64,000 nucleotides of DNA from CBDCFV01 sp965203835 (GTDB lineage Bacteria; Chloroflexota; Dehalococcoidia; Lucifugimonadales; UBA3495). The stretch covers positions 2,914,001-2,978,000 of the forward strand of contig OZ241919.1 in NCBI GenBank assembly GCA_965203835.1. The letters are read 5' to 3'. The translations under genes and the position numbers were made by a program. A model generated the notes under the pieces. That model ran no database searches. It saw only the letters and a program-made list of their open reading frames with translations, and was not told the DNA's origin. Positions within the stretch are counted from its first letter, which is position 1, and the number at the start of each line of letters is the position of its first letter. Positions 1 through 7,439 of the stretch are shown here, in pieces.

Positions 1-1032
1 GCTGGTCAGGAAGACGGTCTTGATGCCGGAACGCTCGCACGCTTGAAGGGTGCGGATTACCTCGATGAACTCGTTCCCTCCCGCGTCCCAAGTAATCAAC
101 GCCCCGCGCGCCCCCATCATCCGCGCAATTTTCGCCGTCTGATTGGCGGTCATCTGCTTCTCGTGCTGCGTGGTCCACTCCGTGCGAGTGGCGATGACGC
201 CGAGGAAGTTGAAGTCCACGCCGTGGCGACGGTACAGGTCCAGCAGCGCCGGATTGTTTGCCATGTTCCACGACATAGCGAACGCCGTGCGGTACGGGCC
301 GGTGATGGCCCCGTCCAGAATTTCGTTGGGGTGGAACAGCCAAGGGGGCGTCAACTGGGTTAGGCCGTAGGTGGAGGTGCAGAAGGTGGCCGGTGAGCCG
401 GACATAGCCTGGGGCGAGTGCAGGCACAGAATGTACACCACTCCCGGCAACCCCGGGTCCACTTTGCCAAGCTCGAATACCTCCGTCTCGGGCGGCTCAA
501 GCCCTTCGGTGGCTCCGGCCAGCATGTCTGATACCGTCAGGACCGCGTTGTGGACGGCGTCGTTTCTGGCGTCCACGCCCAGCGCCGGTTCCGGCTCGAC
601 AACCACGCACACGTTGAGCAGCGAGCTTTGCGGGATAATCTCCGCCCAAGGCCCCGCCATGTCCATGTAAACGAACAGTGGGTCTCCGCCCGCCTCATGC
701 CAGGGAGTTTCGGATACTTCCACCACGCCCACGCCGGACAAACGATGGGTCTTTCCTTCTCCCACGGTGGTTATGGAGCGGCCGCAGATGCCGGGGTAGA
801 CCACTCCCGGCCCTTCGACCTTCACCCGCGGTTCCACCACGTCGCGCACCGGCCAGATTCGCACCGACTCGCCGGGCTTGGCCAGTTCCAAGTCTACCCT
901 GGCAACGCGGGGGTCTTTCCTGACCTCCTCCAGGACTTGGTCGTACCCCACTTCCAGCACGCCGTCATGCCATTGGGTCCGGGAACCCATGACCACTTCG
1001 TGTACCGGAAAGGTGCCTATCTCAAGACGCAT
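1..1032 (-). CDS. grdE: GrdE-family protein (glycine/sarcosine/betaine reductase component B, alpha/beta proprotein homologue), 3' end outside window
   Basis: The minus-strand frame is open from the ATG at 1030-1032 to the window edge (344 codons seen, no stop). It aligns by eye with GrdE: LAKPGESVRI at residues 50-59, DVVEPRVKVEG at 64-74, then the NPNEILDGAI and DLYRRHGVDFNFLGVI segments near 235-275. In clostridial GrdE a cysteine at about residue 242 is cleaved to give the pyruvoyl group that binds the amine substrate. Here the equivalent stretch (residues 244-254) reads TGPYRTAFAMS and has no cysteine, so classical self-processing looks impossible. The start overlaps the end of the GrdB-like gene by 11 bp, the usual grdB/grdE pairing. 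No GrdA or GrdCD gene is visible. The family call is firm; the substrate is unknown and probably not simple glycine reduction. Confidence 0.85.
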   Translation of the reverse strand, partial: MRLEIGTFPVHEVVMGSRTQWHDGVLEVGYDQVLEEVRKDPRVARVDLELAKPGESVRIWPVRDVVEPRVKVEGPGVVYPGICGRSITTVGEGKTHRLSGVGVVEVSETPWHEAGGDPLFVYMDMAGPWAEIIPQSSLLNVCVVVEPEPALGVDARNDAVHNAVLTVSDMLAGATEGLEPPETEVFELGKVDPGLPGVVYILCLHSPQAMSGSPATFCTSTYGLTQLTPPWLFHPNEILDGAITGPYRTAFAMSWNMANNPALLDLYRRHGVDFNFLGVIATRTEWTTQHEKQMTANQTAKIARMMGARGALITWDAGGNEFIEVIRTLQACERSGIKTVFLTS

Positions 1033-2371
1033 GGGCTGGCTCCAACGCCGGAGACGCCTCACCCGGCTCGAAAAGAGTGGGGCCGCTTACCGCCGTCTGG
1101 AGGGATTTGAGGGCCGCCCGGACGATTTCCAGCCCGTAGGCAAAGTCTTTCTCTTCGCCAAGGTCAGGGTCGCCGCATACGTGTTCTATTCTCGCGCCGC
1201 GAATCACCCGGTTGGCCCCGGTGGTGAGGGCCAGGTCGTAGATCGCGGAAATCATGGCTACCGGCATTCCCAGCCGTTCGATTTCCTTGCTTATCGTCGC
1301 TCCGCAACGATTGCAGGTCCCTCAAGTCGCTACGAGGATACAGGCGTCAACGCCCGCCTCCTCAAGCTCCTTGGCCATTTGGGCGCCCAACCGCTTGGAC
1401 TTCTCCACGGGAGTGCTTACCCCCGGCAGCGTGATGATCCGGGGGTATATGGGGCCGACCGTTCCTTTCGACTCGAAGTGGCGAAGGTGGCTCAACGGTA
1501 GGATGTAATTCGGGTTGTCGCTAGCGATCTGGTTGTAGTAGCCACCGTGGAACGCCTCCCAGTCCTGTCCGGTCAGCGCGGGCAATCCCTCGATTGGATA
1601 GACGTAATAACGCTCCGGATTGCCGGAGACCTGCCTGTCCGGGTTGCCTATGGGAATGAGACCGCCGGTGGAAATAAGGGCGATTGAGGCCTTGCTGAGG
1701 TCTGCTATCGGTTGGGCGGGCTGGACGGCTTCCGGAGCTTGGAACGGCACCTCCGTCTGGAACACCTCGTCGCGCAGCTTGCGGGCCAGCATGTCCACTG
1801 CCCGCTTGTAGCCGGGTTCCTGTCTGGTGGCCGTCTTGCGCAGCCCGCGCCCCAAGTATCCCTCAGCCTCCGCCGGCCCCAGTTCGCCCCCGGTGGCCAG
1901 GGCCTTGCCAAGCCGTAGCATGACCGGAAGGACCTGGTTCATGTCGATGGGGCTGGCGCTGGTGGGGACGATGACCGCATCCCGGCGGTAGGTAAGCACT
2001 CCGGGGTTTTCGGGGTGCATTGCCGTGACTGCTGGGATTCCCAACTGCTGCGCCGTCGCGCACACCGCCCCGCAGGCTATGCCGTACCTTCCGGCGTCGA
2101 ATGCGGGGCCGGCGACAATCAGGTCAGGGCGATACTCAGCCCAAGCGGCGGTTACGTCGGCCAGGGCCTGCTCCCGTCGCTCGTTGAAGTAGTTGTCGCC
2201 GCAGATGATGGTGGCTTCTATGGCCCCATCTTCTCCGAGAAGCTGCTGAAAGAGCCGGGCCGGGCCAATCGGTCCCTTTCGCACCTCAACGGGGGTGTTG
2301 GCCTTCTCCTCGCCGCCCACGCCGCCGAAGAATTGGTTTACGAAGTAGACCACTCGCAGTTGTCCGGCCAT
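1022..2371 (-). CDS. grdB: GrdB-family reductase selenoprotein (in-frame TGA = selenocysteine 350)
   Basis: Reading through the TGA at 1322-1324 gives a 449-residue protein, the normal GrdB length. The N-terminus (VVYFVNQFFGGVGGEEKAN, then CGDNYF and AGPAFDAGRYG) and the AHGGYY segment are typical GrdB. Residues 347-357 read V-A-T-U-G-T-C-N-R-C-G, the family's UxxCxxC active site, followed by GATISKEIERLGMP and TTGANR, which match GrdB downstream of Sec. In component B this Sec attacks the substrate bound to GrdE. A hairpin at SECIS spacing follows the TGA. The ATG at 2371 has AGGGAG seven bases upstream. A stop-to-stop gene call would split this into 349-aa and 81-aa pieces. The terminal stop is also TGA (1022-1024). 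It lies in a minus-strand run with two deacetylases upstream and GrdE downstream. The true substrate is not known. Confidence 0.93.
1293..1324 (-). promoter_or_regulatory. UGA codon with downstream bacterial SECIS-like hairpin (grdB)
   Basis: After the UGA (1322-1324) come 10 nt and then an 8-bp stem, AUCGUUGC (1311-1304) pairing with GCGACGAU (1300-1293) with one G-U pair, closed by a GGA loop (1303-1301). The loop G is about 19 nt from the UGA, within the usual bacterial SECIS range. The folding was read by eye, not computed. Confidence 0.75.
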
Positions 2372-2424
2372 AACAATGCTCCCTTGGCAACCATCTCAAA
2401 ACCTGTCGCACTACCCACCCCGTC

Positions 2425-2444
2425 ATTCCCGCGAAGGCGGGAAT
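2425..2444. repeat. REP-like palindrome (ATTCCCGC-GAAG-GCGGGAAT)
   Basis: A perfect 8-bp inverted repeat around a tetraloop lies in the 104-bp gap between the grdB-like gene and the upstream deacetylase. The palindrome ATCCATATGCATGGAT follows almost directly. The same core recurs at 26141, 31027 and 33877 and in the tandem array at 51853, so it is a dispersed family in this genome. Confidence 0.85.
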
Positions 2445-2475
2445 CCATATGCATGGATCGTGGGGGCGAAGCAGG

Positions 2476-3390
2476 TCAGGCGGCCGGCGGGTTGTTCCGA
2501 TACCAGTCCACCACCTCGGAGCCGGTGGCCGCCCACACGCCGCCATGACTCATCATGTGGGACAAGGCGTCGTCCAAGTACCCGATGCGGAAGGGCTGGC
2601 CCATCAGCCAGGGATGGATGTTGATCGCCAGCAACCTGCCGTTTTCGGCCCCGTCCTGGTGCAGGATGTCGAACCCGTCCTTCAGCAGGTCCCGGTAGCG
2701 TCCCACCGTCACCCGCCGACCCCAAAGGGCCACCAGGTCGTCCAACTCTACCATCAAGGGCAGCGCGAACATTTCGTCCTGGCCGCTGATGATCGGGTAC
2801 GGCTGCTCGTCGTTGGCCCAGTCACACACGTACCGGATGCCCGCCGCCGACAGCAGCTTGGGCGTCCGGGCCGACTCGCCGTATTCGGGGCCAAGCCAGC
2901 CCACCGGTGGGCTGCCGGTAGCGCGGGTGATGGCATCGACGGACGACTGGATGTACTCCGTCTCTTCCTGCTCCGTCATGCGGCTGGTAATCATCCTGCT
3001 TAGTGACACGCCATGCCCGATAATTTCACAGCCCCGGCCCAAGCAGTGCTCTACGAGATAGGGGTAGTGCTCGGCGGTAAGGGCATCCATTGCCACGGTT
3101 GCCTTGATGCCGTGCTTTTCCAAGGTGTCCAGGACCCGGAAGATGCCGACGCGGTGGCCGTACTCCCGGTGGGTCAACTGGGCATAGTCCGGCCAACCGC
3201 GCGCACCCAAGCCGCCGCCCTGATTGGTGCTGAAATTGCCCTCGGGCGGTTTCCATTCCATGTGTTCCAGGTTGACGACCACGGAAAGGGCGACTCTGGC
3301 ATCGTCAGGCCAGCGCAACTTGCCGCGATTTACGATAGGGTCCCATTCGTGGTGTTCGTGGTCCATCCCGAACCGGCGCTCTGCTGGCAT
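2476..3390 (-). CDS. polysaccharide deacetylase family protein (PuuE/allantoinase-like)
   Basis: 304 aa with the NodB-type deacetylase fold of the PuuE/allantoinase-like branch: WPDDARVALSVVVNLEHMEW near the N-terminus, HREYGHRVGIFRVLDTLEKHGIKAT in the middle, and EIIGHGVSLSRM carrying the conserved GH (about residues 137-147). Such enzymes are metal-dependent hydrolases of amide or N-acyl bonds; several act on ureides or on formylated/acetylated amines rather than polymers. The ATG has a strong AAGGAGGT eight bases upstream. It sits between a second deacetylase (63 bp upstream) and the GrdB-like selenoprotein (104 bp downstream, with a REP), all in one direction, so they are probably co-transcribed. 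The substrate cannot be read from the sequence. Confidence 0.85.
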   Translation of the reverse strand: MPAERRFGMDHEHHEWDPIVNRGKLRWPDDARVALSVVVNLEHMEWKPPEGNFSTNQGGGLGARGWPDYAQLTHREYGHRVGIFRVLDTLEKHGIKATVAMDALTAEHYPYLVEHCLGRGCEIIGHGVSLSRMITSRMTEQEETEYIQSSVDAITRATGSPPVGWLGPEYGESARTPKLLSAAGIRYVCDWANDEQPYPIISGQDEMFALPLMVELDDLVALWGRRVTVGRYRDLLKDGFDILHQDGAENGRLLAINIHPWLMGQPFRIGYLDDALSHMMSHGGVWAATGSEVVDWYRNNPPAA

Positions 3391-3453
3391 TACGGGAGAC
3401 CTCCTTTGGTCAGTTGGTAGTGATTTGAAGCCGGGTAATTAACGGACCGGCGG

Positions 3454-4350
3454 TTATTGCCCGCCGGCCACTGCCGAGTCGTAGTAATTCTCCAGGTAGT
3501 AGTCGGCGATGTCGTCCGCGGTGGTCTGCCACACGCCGTCGTGGGACATGATGTATCCCAGGACGTCGTCCAGGAACTTGATTCGGTGCGGCTGGCCCAC
3601 CAGGAATGGGTGCAATGCAATGCACATCACCCGGCCGCTCTCGGCGCCCTCTTTGTAAAGCCGGTCGAACTGGGCCTTGCAGATCTCGGCGAAGTAGTCC
3701 CCTTCGTAGTGGTGCCTGAACAGGGGGGAATCGTTCAGCTCTATGGAGTACGGGACGGATATGAGCTTCCCTTCCTTTACTTTGATGGGCACCGGCTGGT
3801 CGTCGTGCATCCAGTCGGTGTGATAGATTAGGCCAGCCTCAGCCATCAGGTCGGGAGTGCGTTCGGTGCCGGATATGGCCGGCCCCAGCATCCCCTTAAG
3901 CTGCTTGCCCGTCTCACGTTTGAGGGTATCGATGCAGTCCCGGTAAAACTCCCGCTCCTCTTCCTCGGTGTAGGTGTTGAGGTAGCGGGTGTTGTATATG
4001 CCGTGGCTCATGAAGTCCCAGTTCCGCTCCACCATGGCGTCGCGGATTTCCGGGAAGTGCTCGAACACCGCCAGGTTGATCGACACGCAGCAACGGATGT
4101 TGTGCTTGTCCAGCACCTCCAACATCCGCCAGAACCCCACCCGGTTGCCGTAGTCCCGGTAAGTGTACTGCTGCACGTCCGGGTAGGGAGTGCGGGGCCA
4201 CGGGTCGCGTACTCCGTCGAACACCGGCTCGTACTCATAGTGCTCCACGTTGGGAGCGATCCACAACGCCACCTTGGCGTCGTTGGGCCATTTTATGGGC
4301 GGCCTTTCGATAATCGGACTGTAATTTACCCGTTCTGGTGGTAACGCCAT
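3454..4350 (-). CDS. polysaccharide deacetylase family protein (second copy)
   Basis: 298 aa, clearly homologous to the gene just downstream: WPNDAKVALWIAPNVEHYEYEP, YRDYGNRVGFWRMLEVLDKH, then WDFMSHGIYNTRYLNTY with the conserved histidine, and a C-terminal ALHPFLVGQPHRIKFLDD block that both copies share. A near-perfect Shine-Dalgarno (GGAGGTGAT) lies six bases before the ATG. The pair looks like an old tandem duplication, perhaps with separate substrates or as a heteromer. The neighbouring Grd-type reductase suggests N-substituted small amines or amino-acid derivatives, but that is inference from position only. Confidence 0.85.
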   Translation of the reverse strand: MALPPERVNYSPIIERPPIKWPNDAKVALWIAPNVEHYEYEPVFDGVRDPWPRTPYPDVQQYTYRDYGNRVGFWRMLEVLDKHNIRCCVSINLAVFEHFPEIRDAMVERNWDFMSHGIYNTRYLNTYTEEEEREFYRDCIDTLKRETGKQLKGMLGPAISGTERTPDLMAEAGLIYHTDWMHDDQPVPIKVKEGKLISVPYSIELNDSPLFRHHYEGDYFAEICKAQFDRLYKEGAESGRVMCIALHPFLVGQPHRIKFLDDVLGYIMSHDGVWQTTADDIADYYLENYYDSAVAGGQ

Positions 4351-4389
4351 GTCGAATCACCTCCTCAAGAATTAACGTAACGAGGAACA

Positions 4390-5835
4390 CTAACCAAGGG
4401 TGTTCGCCAACTCGGTCAAGTTGCTGATTTCCGGAGAGGTCCGGTCGGCAGCCTGCCATTGGCCTACAACGTCCCCGATGGTGGATTTGGCCGCTTCGGC
4501 GTCTCCGGCGGCGGCTTGGCTCCGGCCCAGCCAGAAGGTGTCGCGCACTGACGAACGGCGGCTCAGCCGTTCGTCCAGCATATCCCGGGCTTTGTCGAAC
4601 TGCTCCGCCCGGATGTAGGACTCAAGCATCGTGTCCTCGAAAACCTCGCGCTGGGCGTGGCTGCCGCCGATCCGCTCCAGTTGCTTCATCTGCGGTTCCA
4701 GCAGACGGACGGCTTCGGAGTAATTGCCTTGGGCGAAGGCCGATATTCCCTGTGCCAAGGGCAGCGTGACCTCGGCGGCCAACGCATTGCCTTGGTTGGC
4801 CAACTTGCCAAGACGGTCCATCAACCTGCCCATGGCCTCATCGTCGCCGCACGCGCTGAACGCCAGTGCCGCGTGGGCGTCCCGGAAGGCCGGGCCGTTC
4901 CCGTCGGCGGCGGGAGCGGCTTGGTCGCGTACCTCTTCCCAGGGCATCGGCGGCGGAGTCTTGCCGTACAACTGCAACCGCCACATCAGCGACGCGCTGT
5001 CGGACAGTGAGGCCGGACTCTTGGCCACCACCGACGGACGAATGTCCGATTCATACAGGTCAACCGCGTCCTGGTAATGCCCCAAGGCCAACCGGAACAA
5101 TGCCAAATGCCACGACAAGTGCACGTGGTACGGGGCGCGCTTGTCAAAGCAGGTTATCCAGTTGCCCAGGAAGTCGTCGCCGGACGATGCGTCCCCCTTC
5201 TCGAAGTAAACGTGGGTCGCCGAGTGCGAGGCGACGGCGTTAGTGGGCCGCATGTCCAGCGACCGCTGCGCCAGTTCCAAGGACTCGTCCAGCCGCCCGG
5301 TCTCGTGATGGGCGAAGGAGTACTGGCTGAGGAAGGACCAGTCGTCCATGCAGTGAGGCGCGATGCTTTTGCACATTTCATACAGTTCACCGGGGAAATT
5401 GGGCACCCCTGAGCCGCTGCACCCCAGCATGTACAACCGTTGGGCCAACCGGGACATCAGGGCGTCGCGGGGGTATTCCTTCAGGTGCTCACGGACCAGC
5501 GCCACCGACTGGGGGCCTTTGCCGTCCACCCAGAGGCCGATGGCCTCGATAACCTGCTTCTCCCGGTCCGAGATGCCCGGCGTCAACTCCCTAGCGCGTT
5601 CGGTGCTGGCTTTCGCCGTAGCCGGATCAGCCCGGATCATCCCAACGTATGCTTGACAGCCGTGGGCCAGAGCAAACCCCTCGTCGATGTCCAGGGCCTG
5701 CTGCAACTTTTCCTCCGGCGCGTAATCCTGGGAAAGCATCCGGTCGACCCCTTCCTGCCAGTGGTCCACGGCAACTTGGGACTGAGTGCTCAAAGGGAGA
5801 CCGAACCGGTCCTTTATCCTGGTTCCTTCCTGCAT
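4390..5835 (-). CDS. TTC38-like tetratricopeptide repeat protein
   Basis: 481 aa when started at the ATG at 5833-5835, six bases after GGAGG; the ATG at 5839-5841 touches that ribosome site, so the inner one is preferred. The protein is built of helical repeats (LQQALDIDEGFALAHGCQAYV, DDWSFLSQYSFAHHETGRLDES, LAQRSLDMRPTNAVASHSATHVY, HVHLSWHLALFRLALGHYQDAV), the layout of the TTC38 family whose cellular role is undefined. No signal peptide. It is the first gene of the minus-strand run leading into the two deacetylases and the Grd-like genes, 39 bp before the next start. Confidence 0.8.
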   Translation of the reverse strand: MQEGTRIKDRFGLPLSTQSQVAVDHWQEGVDRMLSQDYAPEEKLQQALDIDEGFALAHGCQAYVGMIRADPATAKASTERARELTPGISDREKQVIEAIGLWVDGKGPQSVALVREHLKEYPRDALMSRLAQRLYMLGCSGSGVPNFPGELYEMCKSIAPHCMDDWSFLSQYSFAHHETGRLDESLELAQRSLDMRPTNAVASHSATHVYFEKGDASSGDDFLGNWITCFDKRAPYHVHLSWHLALFRLALGHYQDAVDLYESDIRPSVVAKSPASLSDSASLMWRLQLYGKTPPPMPWEEVRDQAAPAADGNGPAFRDAHAALAFSACGDDEAMGRLMDRLGKLANQGNALAAEVTLPLAQGISAFAQGNYSEAVRLLEPQMKQLERIGGSHAQREVFEDTMLESYIRAEQFDKARDMLDERLSRRSSVRDTFWLGRSQAAAGDAEAAKSTIGDVVGQWQAADRTSPEISNLTELANTLG

Positions 5836-6007
5836 CTCCATCCTCCAACCGCGAGTTGCCCGTCAATAGCGGGATTCAATGATATTCGATATTGGAGCGA
5901 GTGTAAGCGGGGCCATACCTTCTGTCAACGAATGTACCGCCGGAACATTTGGCGTTGGTGCATGTTATTCTTCGGAATCGAGTAGAATATGCGAGAGGGG
6001 TACGAAA

Positions 6008-6364
6008 ATGGGAACATTCAACTGGCCGATACGGATTACGAGCCTGGACGGCGAACGGACGCGGGATATAGAGGCAACGGTGGATACCGGCGCCACATAC
6101 ACCGTGCTGCCGTCCAATCTGCTGAGAGAGATTGGGATAACAGTTACTCGACAGGCCCGGTTCGAACTGGGAGACGGGCGCATTGTTCAGATGAACATCG
6201 GGCAAGCTCAGGCAACAATCAACGGTGAGACGGCTATCACCCAAGTGGTTTTCGGGGAAGATGATATCCCTCCGCTTCTGGGGGCAGTCACATTGGAGGA
6301 ACTCCTGCTCGCCGTTGACCCAGTCAGTCAAAGACTCATTCCAACAAACGCTATCTGGTACTGA
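6008..6364 (+). CDS. retropepsin-like aspartyl protease domain protein
   Basis: 118 aa starting at the ATG at 6008, seven bases after GAGAGGGG; the frame is open upstream but that part has no sensible sequence. It contains ATVDTGATYTVLPSNLLREIG, the D-T-G-A catalytic signature of clan AA aspartic proteases (retropepsin/DDI1-like), plus a C-terminal PPLLGAVTLEELLLAVDP segment typical of the single-domain bacterial versions, which act as dimers. It stands alone between the divergent TPR gene and the dehydrogenase 34 bp downstream. The target is unknown. Confidence 0.8.
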   Translation: MGTFNWPIRITSLDGERTRDIEATVDTGATYTVLPSNLLREIGITVTRQARFELGDGRIVQMNIGQAQATINGETAITQVVFGEDDIPPLLGAVTLEELLLAVDPVSQRLIPTNAIWY

Positions 6365-6398
6365 ATTGTTTGGAAACTCTTTTGTATGAGGTTAGCTA

Positions 6399-7352
6399 AT
6401 GGCTTTCAAAATGGTTATCTGCCCGCCCAATTACCAGGAGGACTGGCCGGACAGGCTGAGAGAGACGATCCCCGACATAGACGTCCATTTGTGCCCCACC
6501 GTTGGGGAAGCTATGGAGGTTATCGGCGACGCCGACGCCGCATTCGGGGAAATAGTGCCGGAGCTTCTGGAGCGCGCCCACAACCTGAAGTGGGTGGCCT
6601 GTCCCCAGGCCGGGCCCCGCGCCGGCTACTACCACCAAGGGTTGGTTGACCGTGAGCTGGTGGTCACCAACACGAGGGAAATCTACAACGACCACATCAG
6701 CGCCCATATCATGTCCCTGTTGCTGGGTTTTGCCAGGGGACTGCAAGTCTACATACCCCAACAAGTACAGGGTGTCTGGCGGCAGGGGTACGACACCATA
6801 TACCTGCCTGAGGCAACCGTAGTTATCGTGGGTGTCGGCGGCATCGGCGGTGAGACCGCCCGCCTCTGCGCCGAGTTCGGCATGAGGGTCATTGCGGTAG
6901 ACCCTCGGGTATCCCAGCTTCCACCAGGCGTTGCGGAGCTACACCGTCCTGAGGCTTTGGACCAAGCCCTGTCCATGGGAGATTTCGTGGTGGTCACCGT
7001 CCCTGAAACGCCCCAGACCCAGGGCATGTTCCGGGCTCCCCAGTTTGCGGCGATGAAGAGCAGCGCGTTCTTCATCAACATCGGTCGCGGGGCCACGGTG
7101 GTCCTGGACGACTTGGTGGCCGCGTTGGAGTCGGGGGAGATTGCCGGGGCCGGGCTGGATGTGTACCAGATAGAGCCGCTGCCCGAAGGTCATCCCCTGT
7201 GGACGGCGCCCGGCGTGCTGCTCACCCCTCACGTCGCTGGCAACGGGCCTTATCTGCAGGAACGGCGTACCGAACTGTTCATCGATAACTGCGTCCGGTT
7301 CAACGAAGGCCGCCCGCTGCGGAACGTGGTGGACAAGGCCAACTGGTTCTGA
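6399..7352 (+). CDS. D-2-hydroxyacid dehydrogenase (NAD-dependent)
   Basis: 317 aa. The Rossmann motif VVIVGVGGIGGETARLCAEFG (about residues 143-163) is followed by INIGRGATV with the catalytic Arg region, IEPLPEGHPLW with the Glu, and LLTPHVAGN with the catalytic His, in the order expected for the family. GAGG lies seven bases before the ATG. It would reduce a 2-keto acid or oxidise a D-2-hydroxy acid with NAD(P). It converges on the GMC oxidoreductase, with a strong hairpin between them. Confidence 0.88.
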   Translation: MAFKMVICPPNYQEDWPDRLRETIPDIDVHLCPTVGEAMEVIGDADAAFGEIVPELLERAHNLKWVACPQAGPRAGYYHQGLVDRELVVTNTREIYNDHISAHIMSLLLGFARGLQVYIPQQVQGVWRQGYDTIYLPEATVVIVGVGGIGGETARLCAEFGMRVIAVDPRVSQLPPGVAELHRPEALDQALSMGDFVVVTVPETPQTQGMFRAPQFAAMKSSAFFINIGRGATVVLDDLVAALESGEIAGAGLDVYQIEPLPEGHPLWTAPGVLLTPHVAGNGPYLQERRTELFIDNCVRFNEGRPLRNVVDKANWF

Positions 7353-7377
7353 CGGCGACTCTTTCAGGGCCTGCGAC

Positions 7378-7414
7378 AAAAATATCGGGGGCCCGGCTTG
7401 CCGGGCCCCCGATA
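7378..7414 (-). terminator. intrinsic terminator downstream of the GMC oxidoreductase
   Basis: A perfect 15-bp inverted repeat (TATCGGGGGCCCGGC / its complement) with a 2-nt loop lies at 7383-7414. On the minus strand it is followed by five T residues (AAAAA at 7378-7382 on plus). It can also block plus-strand readthrough from the dehydrogenase, so the convergent pair shares it. Confidence 0.85.
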
Positions 7415-7439
7415 GCGACGTCCTGATTCGCCCGAGCCT

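Noticed and set aside
1022..2371. Reading the GrdB-like gene as a pseudogene or as two genes because of the internal TGA.
   Set aside because: The TGA falls exactly on the family's Sec position, the sequence after it is well conserved to the expected C-terminus, and a SECIS-like hairpin follows.
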